DNA from: Chrysopilus asiliformis
Lineage: Eukaryota > Arthropoda > Insecta > Diptera > Rhagionidae
DNA: 64,000 nt
Direction: 5' to 3'
NCBI GenBank assembly: GCA_964034945.1
Contig: OZ035961.1
Coordinates: 17,313,243 to 17,377,242 of the forward strand
Below the pieces are notes generated by a model. The model worked only from the letters and a program-made list of their open reading frames with translations, had not been told where the DNA came from and did not search any database. Within the stretch, counting starts at the first letter, position 1; the number at the start of each line of letters is the position of its first letter. This document shows positions 1 to 12,000 of the stretch, piece by piece. The translations under genes were made by a program, and so were the position numbers.

Positions 1-67
1 GGTCGTTGTCCGTTTTGAAGGTTTCATGGTGCAGACGATGCGCTTGCACCCAATAGTAAATTGAACC
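1..67 (-). CDS. Gene A exon 3, partial (histidine box 2)
   Basis: Begins after acceptor TTACACAG in phase 0 and reads GSIYYWVQAHRLHH and on into the window edge. It contains the second histidine box. The exon continues outside the window. Confidence 0.88.
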
Positions 68-3000
68 CTGTGTAAGAAAAAAAAAGAAAATTGTTTAAAT
101 AACATTGTCTGACAAGGTTATTACATTTATAAATGATAAAAAGAATTCATATTTATTTTCCAAGATAGACGTAAGATATTATTGGAAAATAAATTGTCCT
201 ATCAAATATAATTCTTGTGAGCTATTGTCCTGAAACAGTTTTTCCTATAGTGTAACTCTAATGATCTATTACTCATCTTGAAAAAAAGGCTTTTCTTAAA
301 AAAAAAGTACCAAAATGAAAAAAAAACAATTTTTTGAGCGCTGTACATTAGAAATAAAAGCGAGATAAATATTTATTTGATTTTTTATGTTTTTTATTTC
401 TGATACACAGCACTCAAAAAATTATTCTTTTTCTTTCAATTCATTTAAAAAATGGATTTTTTTCAATTTTTTTTTTGATTTTATACTTTTAAGTCGTCGA
501 ATATAAGACTTTTTGACTCCATAATCGTTTTTCTGGAAAATTTGTTGCAAGAGGATAATCACGTTATCGTTACAAGACTTTTTGTTGCCCTTGCAGGCTT
601 CCTAACGTCAAAATCGGATTCAGCGGTTCGAAAAAAACCCCAGATAAGATTTTTTTACGGAAAATGTAAGGAAAAAGATGATCACGTTATCCTTACAGGG
701 CCTTCCGTTATCCTTACAGACTACTTCACGTTAGAATCGGATTCACCGACCCCAAAAACCCCCAGATAAGCTTTTTTAGGGAAAATTTGAGAAAAAATAT
801 AATAACGGTATCCTTACAGGACGTCCACAAGGACGAAATAGTGAAAATATTGTCAACATTAAGTCTGTGTGGAATATTTCAAGTCAATCTAATGAGTGGA
901 AATGGGTCGAAATGGCGCTTGTGTCTCATAAGATTTGGCCTGCGGCGCATTTCTTTTTATTTGTATTTTTAAAATTTCTGTTGCGATTTTACTTATGGAA
1001 CGTAGAGCACGAAAAATTAAATTAGTTTTTGCTAGGGAGTGTGTAACTAAATAAAAAAAATAAATATGCGCCAGTGTTAAAAAAATTCTTTTTTGTTTTT
1101 CTTCGTTTTCGTCAAAATCAAATTTTATTTTCTACAATAATATAAAATTCGTTGTTTCGTTGGTGTTCCGTTTCAGTGATCATCCGACTCTGAATTATCC
1201 CGATAACGGCAAAAGATATCGATTCACGGTAAAAGGAAAAAAATGTAGAGAATTTTAATAGAGTTTCATTTCGTTTTTTTCTTTTTCTTTTTTTGAAAAA
1301 CCGCTAATTTTTACTTCTTAGTGAAAATATATCAATAACGATAAAAGATTGAAAAACTGTGCAAAATATTATTCATTCAATTCATCTCATATACTACTCA
1401 GCCATCTAAAACGCGTGAGTTTTCGATAGAATCGCAAAAAACTTATTTTTGTTAAATCCCGATAACGGCTGGAGATATAATGTAGATAAATTACATAAAA
1501 ATAATGTAGAAAATTTTATTGTCTTCCATAAGACTCCGAAAAATGCGTAATTTTTGGAGTAAATCGCGAAAAACGAAATTGCGATTTTTAAAAAGCCGCC
1601 ATTTCGTGGATTTTCGGAACTTTCAGTAATAACTTTTGAGCTTTTACTATTTTCGCTTTTATCGCGTTCTACAACCGGTTTTTCGGCTGATTTTTCTTCG
1701 TTAAGTCTCGCGAATCTACACTTTATGCGTACGCGGGAAATTCAAATTGCTTGCAAATTCGAACTATTAAACAAAGTATGAAAAGGTTACAATACAACCG
1801 CATAATTAAAAAGAAAAATTCAGTAATTCAGTTAAATGAAAAAAACTGAATATATTTAACAAGAAAGAAAAATAATGAATCACTCAAGACGAATTTTAAT
1901 AACAGATATTTTAAAGATAGAAGAAAACTAAAGTATTTTGTTTATTTCGTGTTCAAATGACTTAATTTAAATAACAGCCTTATTAAATTCATAACGATGT
2001 ATAAATTATTCGCGTATTTGCTGAGAAATTTAAAAAAATCTTAACTCTAACAACGAAAACAATTTGGGATTTTAGCATTGTATAATTGCCCAAAGTATTC
2101 TTTTTAATCCCTCAATTATTGAAAATACTCTACTTTTAGCTTTGTTATCGTAAAAAATAAATTAATTTCTTTCACTGTATGTAATTGTATTAATACCGAA
2201 TTTTTAAACATGTTCGAATTATATTTCGGCGTTTGAGAATTTAATTGTCGTAAACGTCGAACAACATACGACAATTCAATTCTCGCGCAACGATATGTTC
2301 ATTTCGGCATTAATGAATCACAAAATATAATATTTCTATGATTTCTTATCGAATCTTCAACAATATAAATAACTTAAGGTTAACATTTTTGTTTGTGCAA
2401 ACAAAAAACCAAAATTCGAATGCAATTAAGTGGAATACAATGATACGAATGCTTTTTTAACCGATTAAATTTCGATAAAATTACCATTCGGGGTGGAAAT
2501 GTCAACCTTTTGTTAAATTTATCCAATTAATGCACGACCAAAATGCAAGCAACAAACACGGATTGAAAAAAAAATTAACCTTTCGTGTCAATTAATTCTG
2601 TATTTTGATTTTTTGTTCATCGCAGCGTGATTTGTTAAATTTCGGGCTTCAAGTATTTTCTTCTTTTTTTTAATTCCACGACGATTTTAAATAGCCATCA
2701 ATTAACCTACCTGGCCAGCGAGTGTTTGACAGAGCATTAGGAAAAGCCTTAATGCAGTATTCGCCTTGTATGTCTGATGAGCCCATAATCTATGAGCACC
2801 AGCAGTTGCCCCAAGAATACCAAACAGTGTTAGGAGAGATGCTAAAAATAAAGTTTAAATTACTTTAATCACAGTCAAAATTTAATGAGTAGAAATTAAA
2901 ATTTGACAATTTCAATGAAACTCACTAAATATCACAGTCGCTAGTGATGTGTTTGTGAATAGGACAACAATCCCATATAATCCTAAGATGTTTAGATGAA

Positions 3001-3142
3001 TATAGAAGAGCACTGATGGCCAACTTGCATCTCGTTTTGAACTAAATTTGCTATTCGACAGCGTGTTTTCGTTTTCATTTTCATCTGACGAAATTTTTGG
3101 CTCATGTCCGGTTGCATTGGATACATCTTCCTGTGCTGTCAT
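1..3142 (-). CDS. Acyl-CoA desaturase, divergent paralogue (gene A), 3'-truncated by window edge
   Basis: Membrane fatty-acyl-CoA desaturase. The family introduces a double bond into acyl-CoA at the ER membrane using a di-iron centre held by histidine boxes, with electrons from cytochrome b5. Coding exons seen are 3142-2926, 2841-2711 and 67-1, giving 138 residues before the window ends. Residues 1-40 are polar and acidic, followed by a hydrophobic stretch (about 43-80), histidine box 1 HRLWAH (89-94), LAGQ (113-116) and box 2 HRLHH (126-130). Introns are 2925-2842 and 2710-68, both GT-AG. It lies downstream of gene B on the same strand, with the same exon-2 length and phases, so it is a tandem paralogue. 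After box 2 it reads ETFKTDND, unlike the KYSETEADPHN of gene B, so specificity may differ. Box 3 and the C-terminus are outside the window. Family is certain; substrate is unknown. Confidence 0.9.
328..423. repeat. Imperfect hairpin in gene A intron 2
   Basis: Arms 328-359 and 392-423 are inverted copies (AATTTTTTGAGYGCTGTRYA and on) with a few mismatches around a 32-bp AT-rich loop. Possibly a small foldback element. Confidence 0.65.
554..799. repeat. Two-unit tandem duplication, about 123 bp
   Basis: Unit 1 starts GATAATCACGTTATCGTTAC at 554 and unit 2 starts GATGATCACGTTATCCTTAC at 677. Both run on to CCCCAGATAAG and a T-rich tail. Sequence after 799 begins a third, decayed unit (ACGGTATCCTTACAGG). 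Confidence 0.7.
2711..2841 (-). CDS. Gene A exon 2 (histidine box 1)
   Basis: 131-nt exon between acceptor TTTTTAG and donor GTAGGT. It encodes GATAGAHRLWAH and ends at a codon boundary with LAGQ. The length and phases equal those of gene B exon 11389-11519. Confidence 0.92.
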
Positions 3143-3150
3143 TTCGTCTT
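2926..3150 (-). CDS. Gene A exon with start codon (coding 2926-3142)
   Basis: The exon follows a pyrimidine-rich acceptor (TTTTTAG ending at 3151), has 8 nt of 5' UTR, then ATG at 3142. It ends at a strong donor (GTGAGT, 2925-2920) in phase 1. Because an acceptor precedes the ATG, at least one non-coding 5' exon is expected further right and was not located. Confidence 0.85.
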
Positions 3151-3522
3151 CTAAAAATTGGTTTGAGATATTAGCAGAATAGGAAATAATTTTTTTCGGA
3201 TATTAGGAAGCAATGGGACAAGTCCTGTATCTTAACTTAGAGAGAAATGTATTGGTTTAAACGGACAAAAATAATAATAAAATCATGCTTTCATCTAGAT
3301 AACGTTGTCTCAACCGGTGGATCGCTAACCATTTATAAGGGGTTGCCCTAAACATTTATAAGGGGGTTAATTTTTTTGTGAAATTAGAAATTTATCTGAG
3401 GCTAGTTTCCCCAATTGTCGGAATTAATGACTAAATCATTGTAGTGTACTTTGCTCTTCAACAATATTAGTGAAATTTTCACTATATGTGAAAAGGAAAG
3501 AACTTTTCTTGATGGCAGTTAA

Positions 3523-3895
3523 GCGCGATATTACACACGGCAACTTTCGGGCTTATTTAAGCCGGCAACTTTTGGGCTTAATAAGCCAATGTGCTTACAT
3601 TTGTGGCTTAAATAAGCCAATCCTGTTTGCATATGCTGCACAAGTTTACAAGGGTGTGTGTGAACTCAAACCATTGAAATTGCTGCTGCTCATATACTTC
3701 CCAAGATCTTTACCTGCTGACGGTCAGAACGAAAATGATTTCTGGCTACTACTTTTCACAAACCGGTTCACACGGTTCGCATGTATGCAGATTGTCGATA
3801 AGCCATGATTTCGAGTGGCAACTTTTCCCTCCTCAGTCGTTTCTCCCAAAAATCGGCTTAAGTAAGCCCGAAAGTTGCCGTGTGTAATATCGCGC
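3523..3895 (+). mobile_element. MITE family 1, copy 1
   Basis: Inverted ends of about 40 bp start GCGCGATATTACACACGGCA (3523 onward) and mirror this to 3895. The interior carries several palindromes of the form GGCTTAWWTAAGCC. About 370 bp long with no transposase. A second copy lies inverted at 6385-6731. The open frame inside is a chance reading of the repeat, as the copy at 6.5 kb carries the same frame. Confidence 0.8.
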
Positions 3896-3899
3896 CGCG

Positions 3900-6380
3900 C
3901 TAAGTAATCCGGCCCCCTGAAAAAAAAATGAAGCGCAGGTCATTTAAGCAAAAAACCTAAACTTCAATGATTTTTCAATCAAATAAACATTATATTTCAC
4001 TTAGAACGATTGTTTTTTTTTGCCTGCGGCGCGTTTCTTCCAACCAATTTCAACTTTGAAATTTTAGGGCTAATTGGTCATCTAGAATATTTTTGTTTCT
4101 TTCGAGGTCATTTCAATGCAAGCATCAGATTGCTCACGGTGAACAATGGAATATAGTTTCACTTTGCGTTCCATTCTTTTTTTTTTTTAAATCGCCAGTG
4201 GCTCATATATCCATTTAAGGGAATTATGCGCCTATGGAAGGCGTCCGCAAATGTAAGTTTAAACCGCACAAGAAGAAAATGGGATCGCTGATCTTTTTAT
4301 AACTCTAAATTTTGAAAAGCTTGAACGCGGAAGAAATTTTTTAAATAAAACGGTGATGCGGACCTCTACATTTGTGGGAAAACTGCTATTTTAGGTTCCC
4401 CTTCAAGTTTCATGTCATTCTAAAGCTTTGTGTACACGGTATAGAAAATTATTTAAAGAAAAAAAAACGGTTCGAAAACGATTTCAAATACGTTGACAAT
4501 TTGTATCAGTTGTTTTTTAAATTAGGGTAATCAATGGGTTTTTTCAGTAACAAAATTACAGGAAAATATTAGGAAAGGTTTGATGTAAAAAAAGTACTTT
4601 TACATAATTTTAATTAATAAACAGTAATTTCACATAATTTAGTAATTTTCCCAAAGAGGTTTTTTCAATAACAAAATACCGGGAAAATATTGGAAAGGTT
4701 TGATGTAAAAAAAGGTATTTTTCGAAAGATTTTTCATTCAAAAATCAAAATGACTGCTTGTGAGTGTATCGAGAACGAAAGGATTACACACAAAAAAATT
4801 TCTACCGATATTTACATTTCTTTCTAATTTTACATCTGATTTTTTAATATTTGCTTTGTTTTATATTTAAAAAAACACATTTAAAATATTTTTCACACAC
4901 GAATAGTTCATTAAATTATCTTTTTCATTAACTTGAGTAGAAATATAAGGAATAAGGAAGATAAAGTTTCTTATCTTTTGAGAAAAATCAGAAAATTATT
5001 ATAATTATACTTAAAGCATAATTTGGCTTCAGCATTACTGCGATTTCGATTAAAAAAATAAAACTTGAAACATTTGTGCACAACGCAGGTAATTAATTTT
5101 ACAAATTGGGGTGGGAGATTTTTATTGTACTTTGAAGGAAATAAGTATAAAGCATTTTGAATATTGTTTAATCATTCCTTGTTATACAAAAAACATCGGT
5201 TCACTTTTGTTTTTTAATTTCAAAAATAAGTTCCGTGAAACTTGATATAGAAACTTTTGCTCTGTTCAAAACGTTTTCCCTAATTTTAAATCATTTTAAT
5301 GAATAAACAGTAGTTTCACATAATTTAGTAATTATCCCTTAATTATATGTTTTCGAATCGCTTACCACAATTAAAATCAGACGATTGCACTGCACAACTA
5401 TTCGTTGAATCTTTGGTTCTGTCGAGCTTGGTGTACTAAGCAAAAGTCAGTAAATGAAAGCAAAAGCTAAACTAGTAACGCTGTGAGAAAAACAAATAAA
5501 TTTTATCCAGTATTTGTACTTTCCTCCTTCAAACTACAATATAATTCCCGATCTTATTATTATGTGATTTCAATATATGCAAAACTACAACTTGTATTCA
5601 CTCAGTATTTTAAATTACTTAGTTTGTAATCAACTTCACATTAGCATTACTTTCGTTATACCACTTGAAAATCATAGGAGTTTTCTAGCCGAAATCCGAC
5701 CGTCTTCGACCACGTTTCGAATCTAAATAACTTACAGAAAATTGCTACCTGAATGGGAAACACCGATCAAACTAGACAATTAATTCAACAGTGATTTTCA
5801 ATTTTCCTGACGTCATTTTCACTGTCACCGGTCAAGATCCAGAAAGCTTCAATTTTATTGCGGTTTACGGGAAATTAAATGTAATTTCAAGAACCACTAA
5901 TACTACTTGATCGGCTATTAACGTTTAATCAAAGTTTTCATTAAATTTAAATGATTTCGGTTGGATACGCAGGACAGAACTAGTGGAACATGTTCTTTGA
6001 ACGACACCAATTTCCAAAGAATATACGAAAATTCTATGAAATTTAAATAAAACTGGATTAAAGGAATGATACGCAACTTTATTGACTTGAACTTATGGAA
6101 ATTCTTGCACTTCTAGTTTACCATGATTTTTGAAAAAAAAAAACAAAAGAACTTACGAGAATATCTTTCCTGTGGTCTGCACGATCTTTAGGTTATTTTT
6201 AGTTGACCTGTCTTTTATTATTGAAATTACAAATAATACCTGGACATGCTGCGTGCATGCATTTAGTAATTAAAATGTTTAAACTGGTTTTAGTTGAAAT
6301 GCAGTAAATAAATCGAAAAATGACGCATTGTTGTAAAATTGTAAAATATATTGTGGTTATTGAGCTCCGCGTTCAGTGAC
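3900..6380. other. Intergenic, upstream of gene A
   Basis: AT-rich sequence between two MITE copies. It should hold the promoter and non-coding first exon of gene A, but I could not place either. The only structure seen is the tandem duplication near 4.6 kb. Confidence 0.5.
4538..4726. repeat. Diverged tandem duplication, period about 127 bp
   Basis: 4538-4600 and 4664-4726 both read GTTTTTTCARTAACAAAAT and on to GGAAAGGTTTGATGTAAAAA. The linking segment, with AAACAGTARTTTCACATAAT, recurs at about 5298, so the unit is dispersed locally. Confidence 0.6.
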
Positions 6381-6384
6381 TAAG

Positions 6385-6731
6385 CGCGATATTACACACG
6401 GCAACTTTCGGGCTTACTTAAGCCGATTTTCGGGAGAAACGACTGCGGAGGGAAAAGTTGCCACTCGAAATCATGGCTTATCGACAATCTGCATACATAC
6501 AAAGCGTTGGGAAAAGTAGTAGGCAGAAATCATTTCCGTTCTGACCGGCAGCAGGTAAAGATCTTGGGAAGTATATGAGCAACAGCAATTTCAATGGTTT
6601 GAGTTCACACACACACATGTAAACTTGTGTAGCATATGCAAACAGGATTGGCTTATTTAAGCCACAAATGTAAGCATATTGGCTTATTAAGCCCAAAAGT
6701 TGCCGGCTTACTTAAGCCAAGTGTAATACCA
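6385..6731 (-). mobile_element. MITE family 1, copy 2 (inverted relative to copy 1)
   Basis: Very similar by eye to 3523-3895 read on the other strand. The left end is CGCGATATTACACACGG; the right end is shortened to AAGTGTAATACCA. GACTAAG stands directly on both sides (6378-6384 and 6732-6738), a plausible 7-8 bp target-site duplication. Copy 1 shows no such duplication. Confidence 0.78.
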
Positions 6732-6889
6732 GACTAAGACTTTTTTTCTCAAAGAAATTATTACTGTCTTGCTTCAATTTACTGCATCTTGATGTAAAAC
6801 ATTTTGATATACGACGCTTTGTGTTTTGTTACTGCTTTGGTTATGAGTCAAAAAAAATTTATATACGTTGTTCAATTAATTTTTGTGTT

Positions 6890-8060
6890 TTTTTCTGACT
6901 TTTATATTGTTTTTCCAACTCTTGAATGTAAAATCATATTCTAACCACATTTCGTCTTTATAAATGTTTCGATACAATGCACAACTTTTGAGAAAATAGG
7001 AAAAACGCATTCCATTTGTGTGGGGGAAGGATTGGTTGAATAGGATTTTGATGTATGGGTCAGTTATGTCAAATCCGATTCTTAATGCACTTTGCTTTTA
7101 TTAATTTTTCCATACGACTCACCGTTTCTGAGAAACTTGCAAAAAACTGTTTCGTTTGTGTTGTAGAATCTGTTTTGGGCCATTCCGGGCCCACCTCTTC
7201 CCTGCGCCCCGTTTTTTGATGTTTTTTTTGTATGAATTTGATATTACCGTCACACTATCGTTAGAACCCTCCTCTTAGACTCCGTGCCACTACCCCTAAG
7301 TGTTTGATAAGAATTTTATTAAGAACTTTACTATGAGACAACTGGCAGGGGAGAGGGAAAGAATGGTGCGATTTTGCTCGTTAAGGAACTTAGCCTTGCC
7401 ATTTACTAGAAATACTACTATACAAAATTTCAAGTCTCTAACTCAATCCTTTTGAAAGTAATGATGTTTACGGATGGACAGACGGACAGACAGACATGCG
7501 GAAATCAAAATCTTTTGTCATACCAAATACCCTGATGTATAATGGAGCCCCGCACGCCCCCGGCACATATACCCATCAACTCAATCTCTGCGTTTGTGTG
7601 TTCTGTATTCTTTTGTATGTATGTATGTAACGAAAATTGTAAGATCGATTTCTATCAGTAAACCTTACCCGATTTTGACGTGGTTTTTGCATTCGAAAGC
7701 TGTTATCGCAAAAATCTTTTCTATTTGTGTCGGAGAGGAGAGGAATTGTCTGATTGAATTTTGATGTATGGTAGAGTTATGTAGAATCATCTTCTAAACA
7801 CTTTTTCTCTGCGGAAATTTTTCGAAAAAATGAGCCGCTTTCGAGAAAATTGCAAAAGTGTTTTACGTTTGTATGGGAGGGGGTGGGGGTTTCCGATTGG
7901 ATAAACAAATTTTGTCTCCATAAATTTTTAGATACGATACACCATTTCCGAAAAAATCGCAAAAATCGTTTATGTTTGTATAAGAGAGAGAAGAAGGGGC
8001 GGTTCAATTTTTTCCATTTTTGGAAGTGGTTTAACTTTCGATAAAAAACTGCTCTGTGCC
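6890..8060 (+). repeat. Mini-me-like repeat cluster with short GTCY tract
   Basis: Several degraded modules share the phrase TTGATGTATGG, TTATGTARAATC, CACTTTTT, CGATACGA, CACCGTTTTCGAGAAAA and GTTTGTATGGGGG. The core AAGTCTCTAACTCAATCC (about 7428) is followed by a GGACAGACGGACAGACAGAC tract (7471-7497). The same core and tract occur at 20.2, 38.1 and 39.0 kb. Confidence 0.65.
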
Positions 8061-8320
8061 GAATTTCAACTTCCTACTTTTCTTAGTTCTCCAGTTTTGA
8101 ACTGTTTTTGTATAAAACCTTTCAACATTATAATCACTTTGATTCATCATATGAGGTTTGATTATCTAAGAAAGGCATCATCTCGTCATTAGGTGGATTA
8201 AGTTGTATTTTTATCACAAAAGCTTCTTTGAGAGATTCTTTGTTCCAATTAGAAGCCGGCATTTCAAAGGAACGAATGGTTCAAATGTAAACAAGAGGAG
8301 CGAAAGGACAGAATAAAGTG

Positions 8321-8480
8321 GAGTGGAACCTCGATTGATGAACATCTCCGTTTTTAAAGTTTCGGTTCATTTACTACTTCTAAGCCCCAAAACTGCCTTG
8401 GTTTGCGAACAATGTTTAGGTTTGTAAACGTCTCTCATAAACGGATAAGGTTTACGAACTAAGGTTCGACTGTTCGACTG
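8321..8480. mobile_element. Pogo/Tigger-like MITE fragment
   Basis: The left end GAGTGGAACCTCGATTGATGA resembles the CAGTGGAACCTCGATTCGTGA end at 37270. The right end, read inverted, is CAGTCGAACAGTCGAACCTTA beside TA. It is degenerate, so boundaries are approximate. Confidence 0.5.
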
Positions 8481-8724
8481 TAAGGTTCGTAAAAAATGCC
8501 ATCCGTATAAAAAGTTCCATTGGAAGCGGTTGAGCCCGTTGAAGGGTTGATAGATTTTCCTAAATAGACAACAAAACTTTTGACTGATAAGTTTTGCAAA
8601 AAAAAAATGCAAATTCTCGCCTGGTCATAGACTTTAAGCAATAAGTTCAAAACTAATAATTAAGAATATCGTCTTTCCCCGAAATAACCAGACGTCTAAA
8701 ATCTAAATCCATGGAAATCATTTT

Positions 8725-8730
8725 TTTATT
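8725..8730 (-). terminator. Candidate polyadenylation signal of gene B
   Basis: AATAAA on the minus strand about 120 nt past the gene B stop codon. It is the clearest hexamer in the 3' flank; use is inferred. Confidence 0.5.
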
Positions 8731-8849
8731 ATTTCTTGAAATTAATGTAAATAAAAATCTCATAAATTTTTAGGCGATTTAGATTTAATCAAATTGTATT
8801 TTTAAAAAAATAATCAATTTTTATGAACGTTAAACTATTTAATTATTAA

Positions 8850-9013
8850 TTAGTTGTGCATTGCTTCCAACTCTTCTTCATCGTCCTTTGGTATATCTTT
8901 ATCTCCATAGCCCCAAATTTGGCTGTTATGGGCAACATCATCGCTCAAAAAATGTGTACCATCACCACATTTTGCTGCACGTCGAGCAATCATAGTCGGC
9001 GAAACGAATTTAC
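8850..9013 (-). CDS. Gene B exon 5 (C-terminus and stop)
   Basis: Starts after acceptor ATTTACAG, completes Arg363, and runs through RRAAKCGDGTHFL and QIWGYGDKD to an acidic tail ending EAMHN and a TAA stop. Confidence 0.94.
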
Positions 9014-12000
9014 CTGTAAATAAATTTTTTTTAAATTAAATATCAGAAATTTTAAGAATTTTCTAATTTTTTTACGATCATAAGCCCATCCCAATTTGGC
9101 AAATGTGTCAATAAATCCTGTGGTAATATTCGACTTATAATCTCCGAATTCGCCTGTTTTGTAATCCCAGGGGAAAACATGGTGATAGTTGTGCCAACCC
9201 TCGCCGAAGGCAGCTATGGCCACAGACAAATTCTCGACTGGGCTGATGGTTCTGTAATTATTAATTTAGATTTTAGTAAAATTTTAAAAATTCGTGAGTT
9301 TTATACTTACTTATCGTAGGGTCGTTTACCCCACATATGAGCAACGCTATTTACAAAGAATGCAATATTCAATGTTATGCAGAAGCGACAGTTAAAATTA
9401 ACCCAAAATGAAATCCATAGATCCTCATTCCAGAAATACCATGGAACCGCAACGGGGAATGCAATGACTAGAAGTGCAAACAGAGGCACATATAATGTCT
9501 TTTGCCACATGACGATTTTGTCCTCTTCCAAATCGCTCATATCGATTATCTTCCTTTTTTCAACGACCGTGGGATGTGGTGTCAGAAATAGCCATCCTAC
9601 GTGTGCAAAAAAGAATCCTCGCTTCGCATTGTGTGGGTCGGCCTCGGTCTCGGAATATTTATGGTGTACTCTATGGTCCAGAGCCCATGTGTATGCATCT
9701 CTCTAAAAGAAAAAAAAATACATAGTTTTATTAAACGATCAGTGAAAATTATGTAAAGTAATTGTTTATAATTAAATATGTGAAGAAATTAGTGTGTTAG
9801 CATTTTTAAGGAGCTTGTGAGATTCCATTTATCCAGATTCGACTGTATATATAGTCGAATCTGGATAAATGGGATTTCACGGGACCGTCACTCGGGTCCG
9901 AGTTATAGAGGTTTCCAACATGCCCACTTATCAAAAAAAAATCTCTACAATTAGAAAGCATTCCAAAGAAAATTTAATTTAACTTTGTTTCAGCAATAAA
10001 AAAAATCGGGCAATCATCATAAATTGCGAAAATTTCTAAAAAATGGTAAAAACACAAAACAAAAGTTTAGTTGCCGAGACAATATGCCTAAATTCAGGAC
10101 TGTCCCGGCCAATCCGGAACATATATCCCGGATTTCGGTCACCTCATGTATGTGTAAGTTCAGATGCGCACTGCGATATTAAGCATACAGTGTGATTTCG
10201 AAACAGCAAACGGAGTTTTTGACTAAATCATAGTAATCTCCGGATAATCCCCGGATAATTGGTTCTCGGATAACTGCACCACTCTTTTAAGTGCAACAGT
10301 AATTCGAACCCCGTGTACATTTTTAAGAGTTCCATACAATAGTTATCGCTTAACTGCAACCGGCTTAAGAGTAAAACCCTTATTACTGCACAAAAAATAG
10401 TCTTCAATTAAGTTTCTCCGTTATATATTTTCCTTTGGATGAGTGCACAAATGCTTTTTTGCTTTTAATTTTTAATACTTTATTTTGTCATATTTTCTTG
10501 ATCGTGTGTATGTATCTTTACACCCCACTGGAAAGGGTAGAAATCAGTGCAATTATATTGTAATCTCACAATTCTAGAAAGTAATTGTACAATTTCTGGC
10601 AATTAGGAACCTTGATAAGTGCACAATTTCGTGCAGTAAAAAGGGTCCCGCATATGTGCACAATTTTTGCTCTTAAAGCAGTATCGGATAAGCGCACACC
10701 CTCGTAATTGCACCAGAAATTGGGTTTTTGGAACCAGTCGCACTTTTATGTAATTTTTTGTGGATTTTTTTAATACTGCTATCCTCACTGTTACATAATA
10801 AATAAGAATTGAATTACGTAATAACAGCCTGTTATTCATCAAAAATTTGTTTTAAAATTATCTTAAAAAAGCAGCGAAATCGAAAAATTAACAAAAAAAA
10901 GTTTTTATTATAAACTATTTTTGTAAATCAAAAAAGTTCTAGTAAGTAAAAAAGATACGTCTCAACCATTACTTTTCAATTTTCATGAATTATACTCGCA
11001 AGTGCCACCCAAAATATTCCACCCCTGAGCTTAATCGCTGTGATGGTAACTTTAGATGCTAACATAAATTTGGGCGATAAAAATATACAAAAAAAGCTAC
11101 GCCGAATAGCATTTACTGCTCAAAAACATGCAACATAAACTGAAAATTCGCCCACAGTAACTCATGAGGAATTGTAGGTATACAAATTTTCCTCAACATA
11201 TGACGATATGTACATGAGGCTTAAACGAAAAACATATTTATTAATAACGAAAGTACCATCATAAGTAGTAAATAAAATATTATTACTGTTGTGCATAGAA
11301 ATAGAGTAGAAAATGTATATGAAAAAAAATATTATATACGAAAATTCAATGCATAGTATAATACAAAAAAAAATTATAATCCTCTTACCTGGCCAGCGAT
11401 TGTGAAGAGGAAAATTAACAGGAGCCTTAGAGGTAGTTTGGCTTTATAAGATTTATGCGACCAAAGCCGATGGGCCCCGGCCGTAATACCAAATCCTGAA
11501 CTGATTATAAGGACTAGAACTGAAAGTTAAAAGAAAAAAAAATTTGATTTTAATGGATTTTGTTATTTTACCTGGAAATTTGAGTGGTTCTCATTAAAAA
11601 TTTACGTGTTTTTTTTTACCTTAATTTAGTTATTTTCATTACTTTTACCACAATAATATAATCAATTTGTCTGTCGTTGACTAAATCAATTTGTCTGTCC
11701 GTCGAGGATGATTGGATTGGTTATTAGAGTCGCATGTTTTCCCACAAACTTATTGACTGATGCGATTCAATATAAGTGGGCGGATGTCTTTTCAATTGGG
11801 CTGGATTAAGGGTATCATGGGTAGAAGTAATCGTTGGGCTGTACGAATTATCATTTAAACTGTAATTACAGTCATTGGTAGGAATGACCTTGGTCTAATA
11901 AACACCTAATAGGATATATTGATTTCTAGGTTTTTCTTCGATCCTTTATCGACACTTAAAGTACTTAACAGTGAATGTATGTTAGCCAATAGTGCCTGGG

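Larger units (their letters stand above)
68..2710 (-). other. Gene A intron 2
   Basis: 2.6-kb AT-rich intron with no coding signal. It holds a hairpin (328-423), a diverged tandem duplication (554-799) and a loosely repeated motif CCGATAACGGC at about 1199 and 1468. Confidence 0.75.

Noticed and set aside
3470..3808. 112-codon frame, also seen at 6478-6696
   Set aside because: Both lie within copies of one MITE and share no protein signature; the conservation is that of the DNA repeat.
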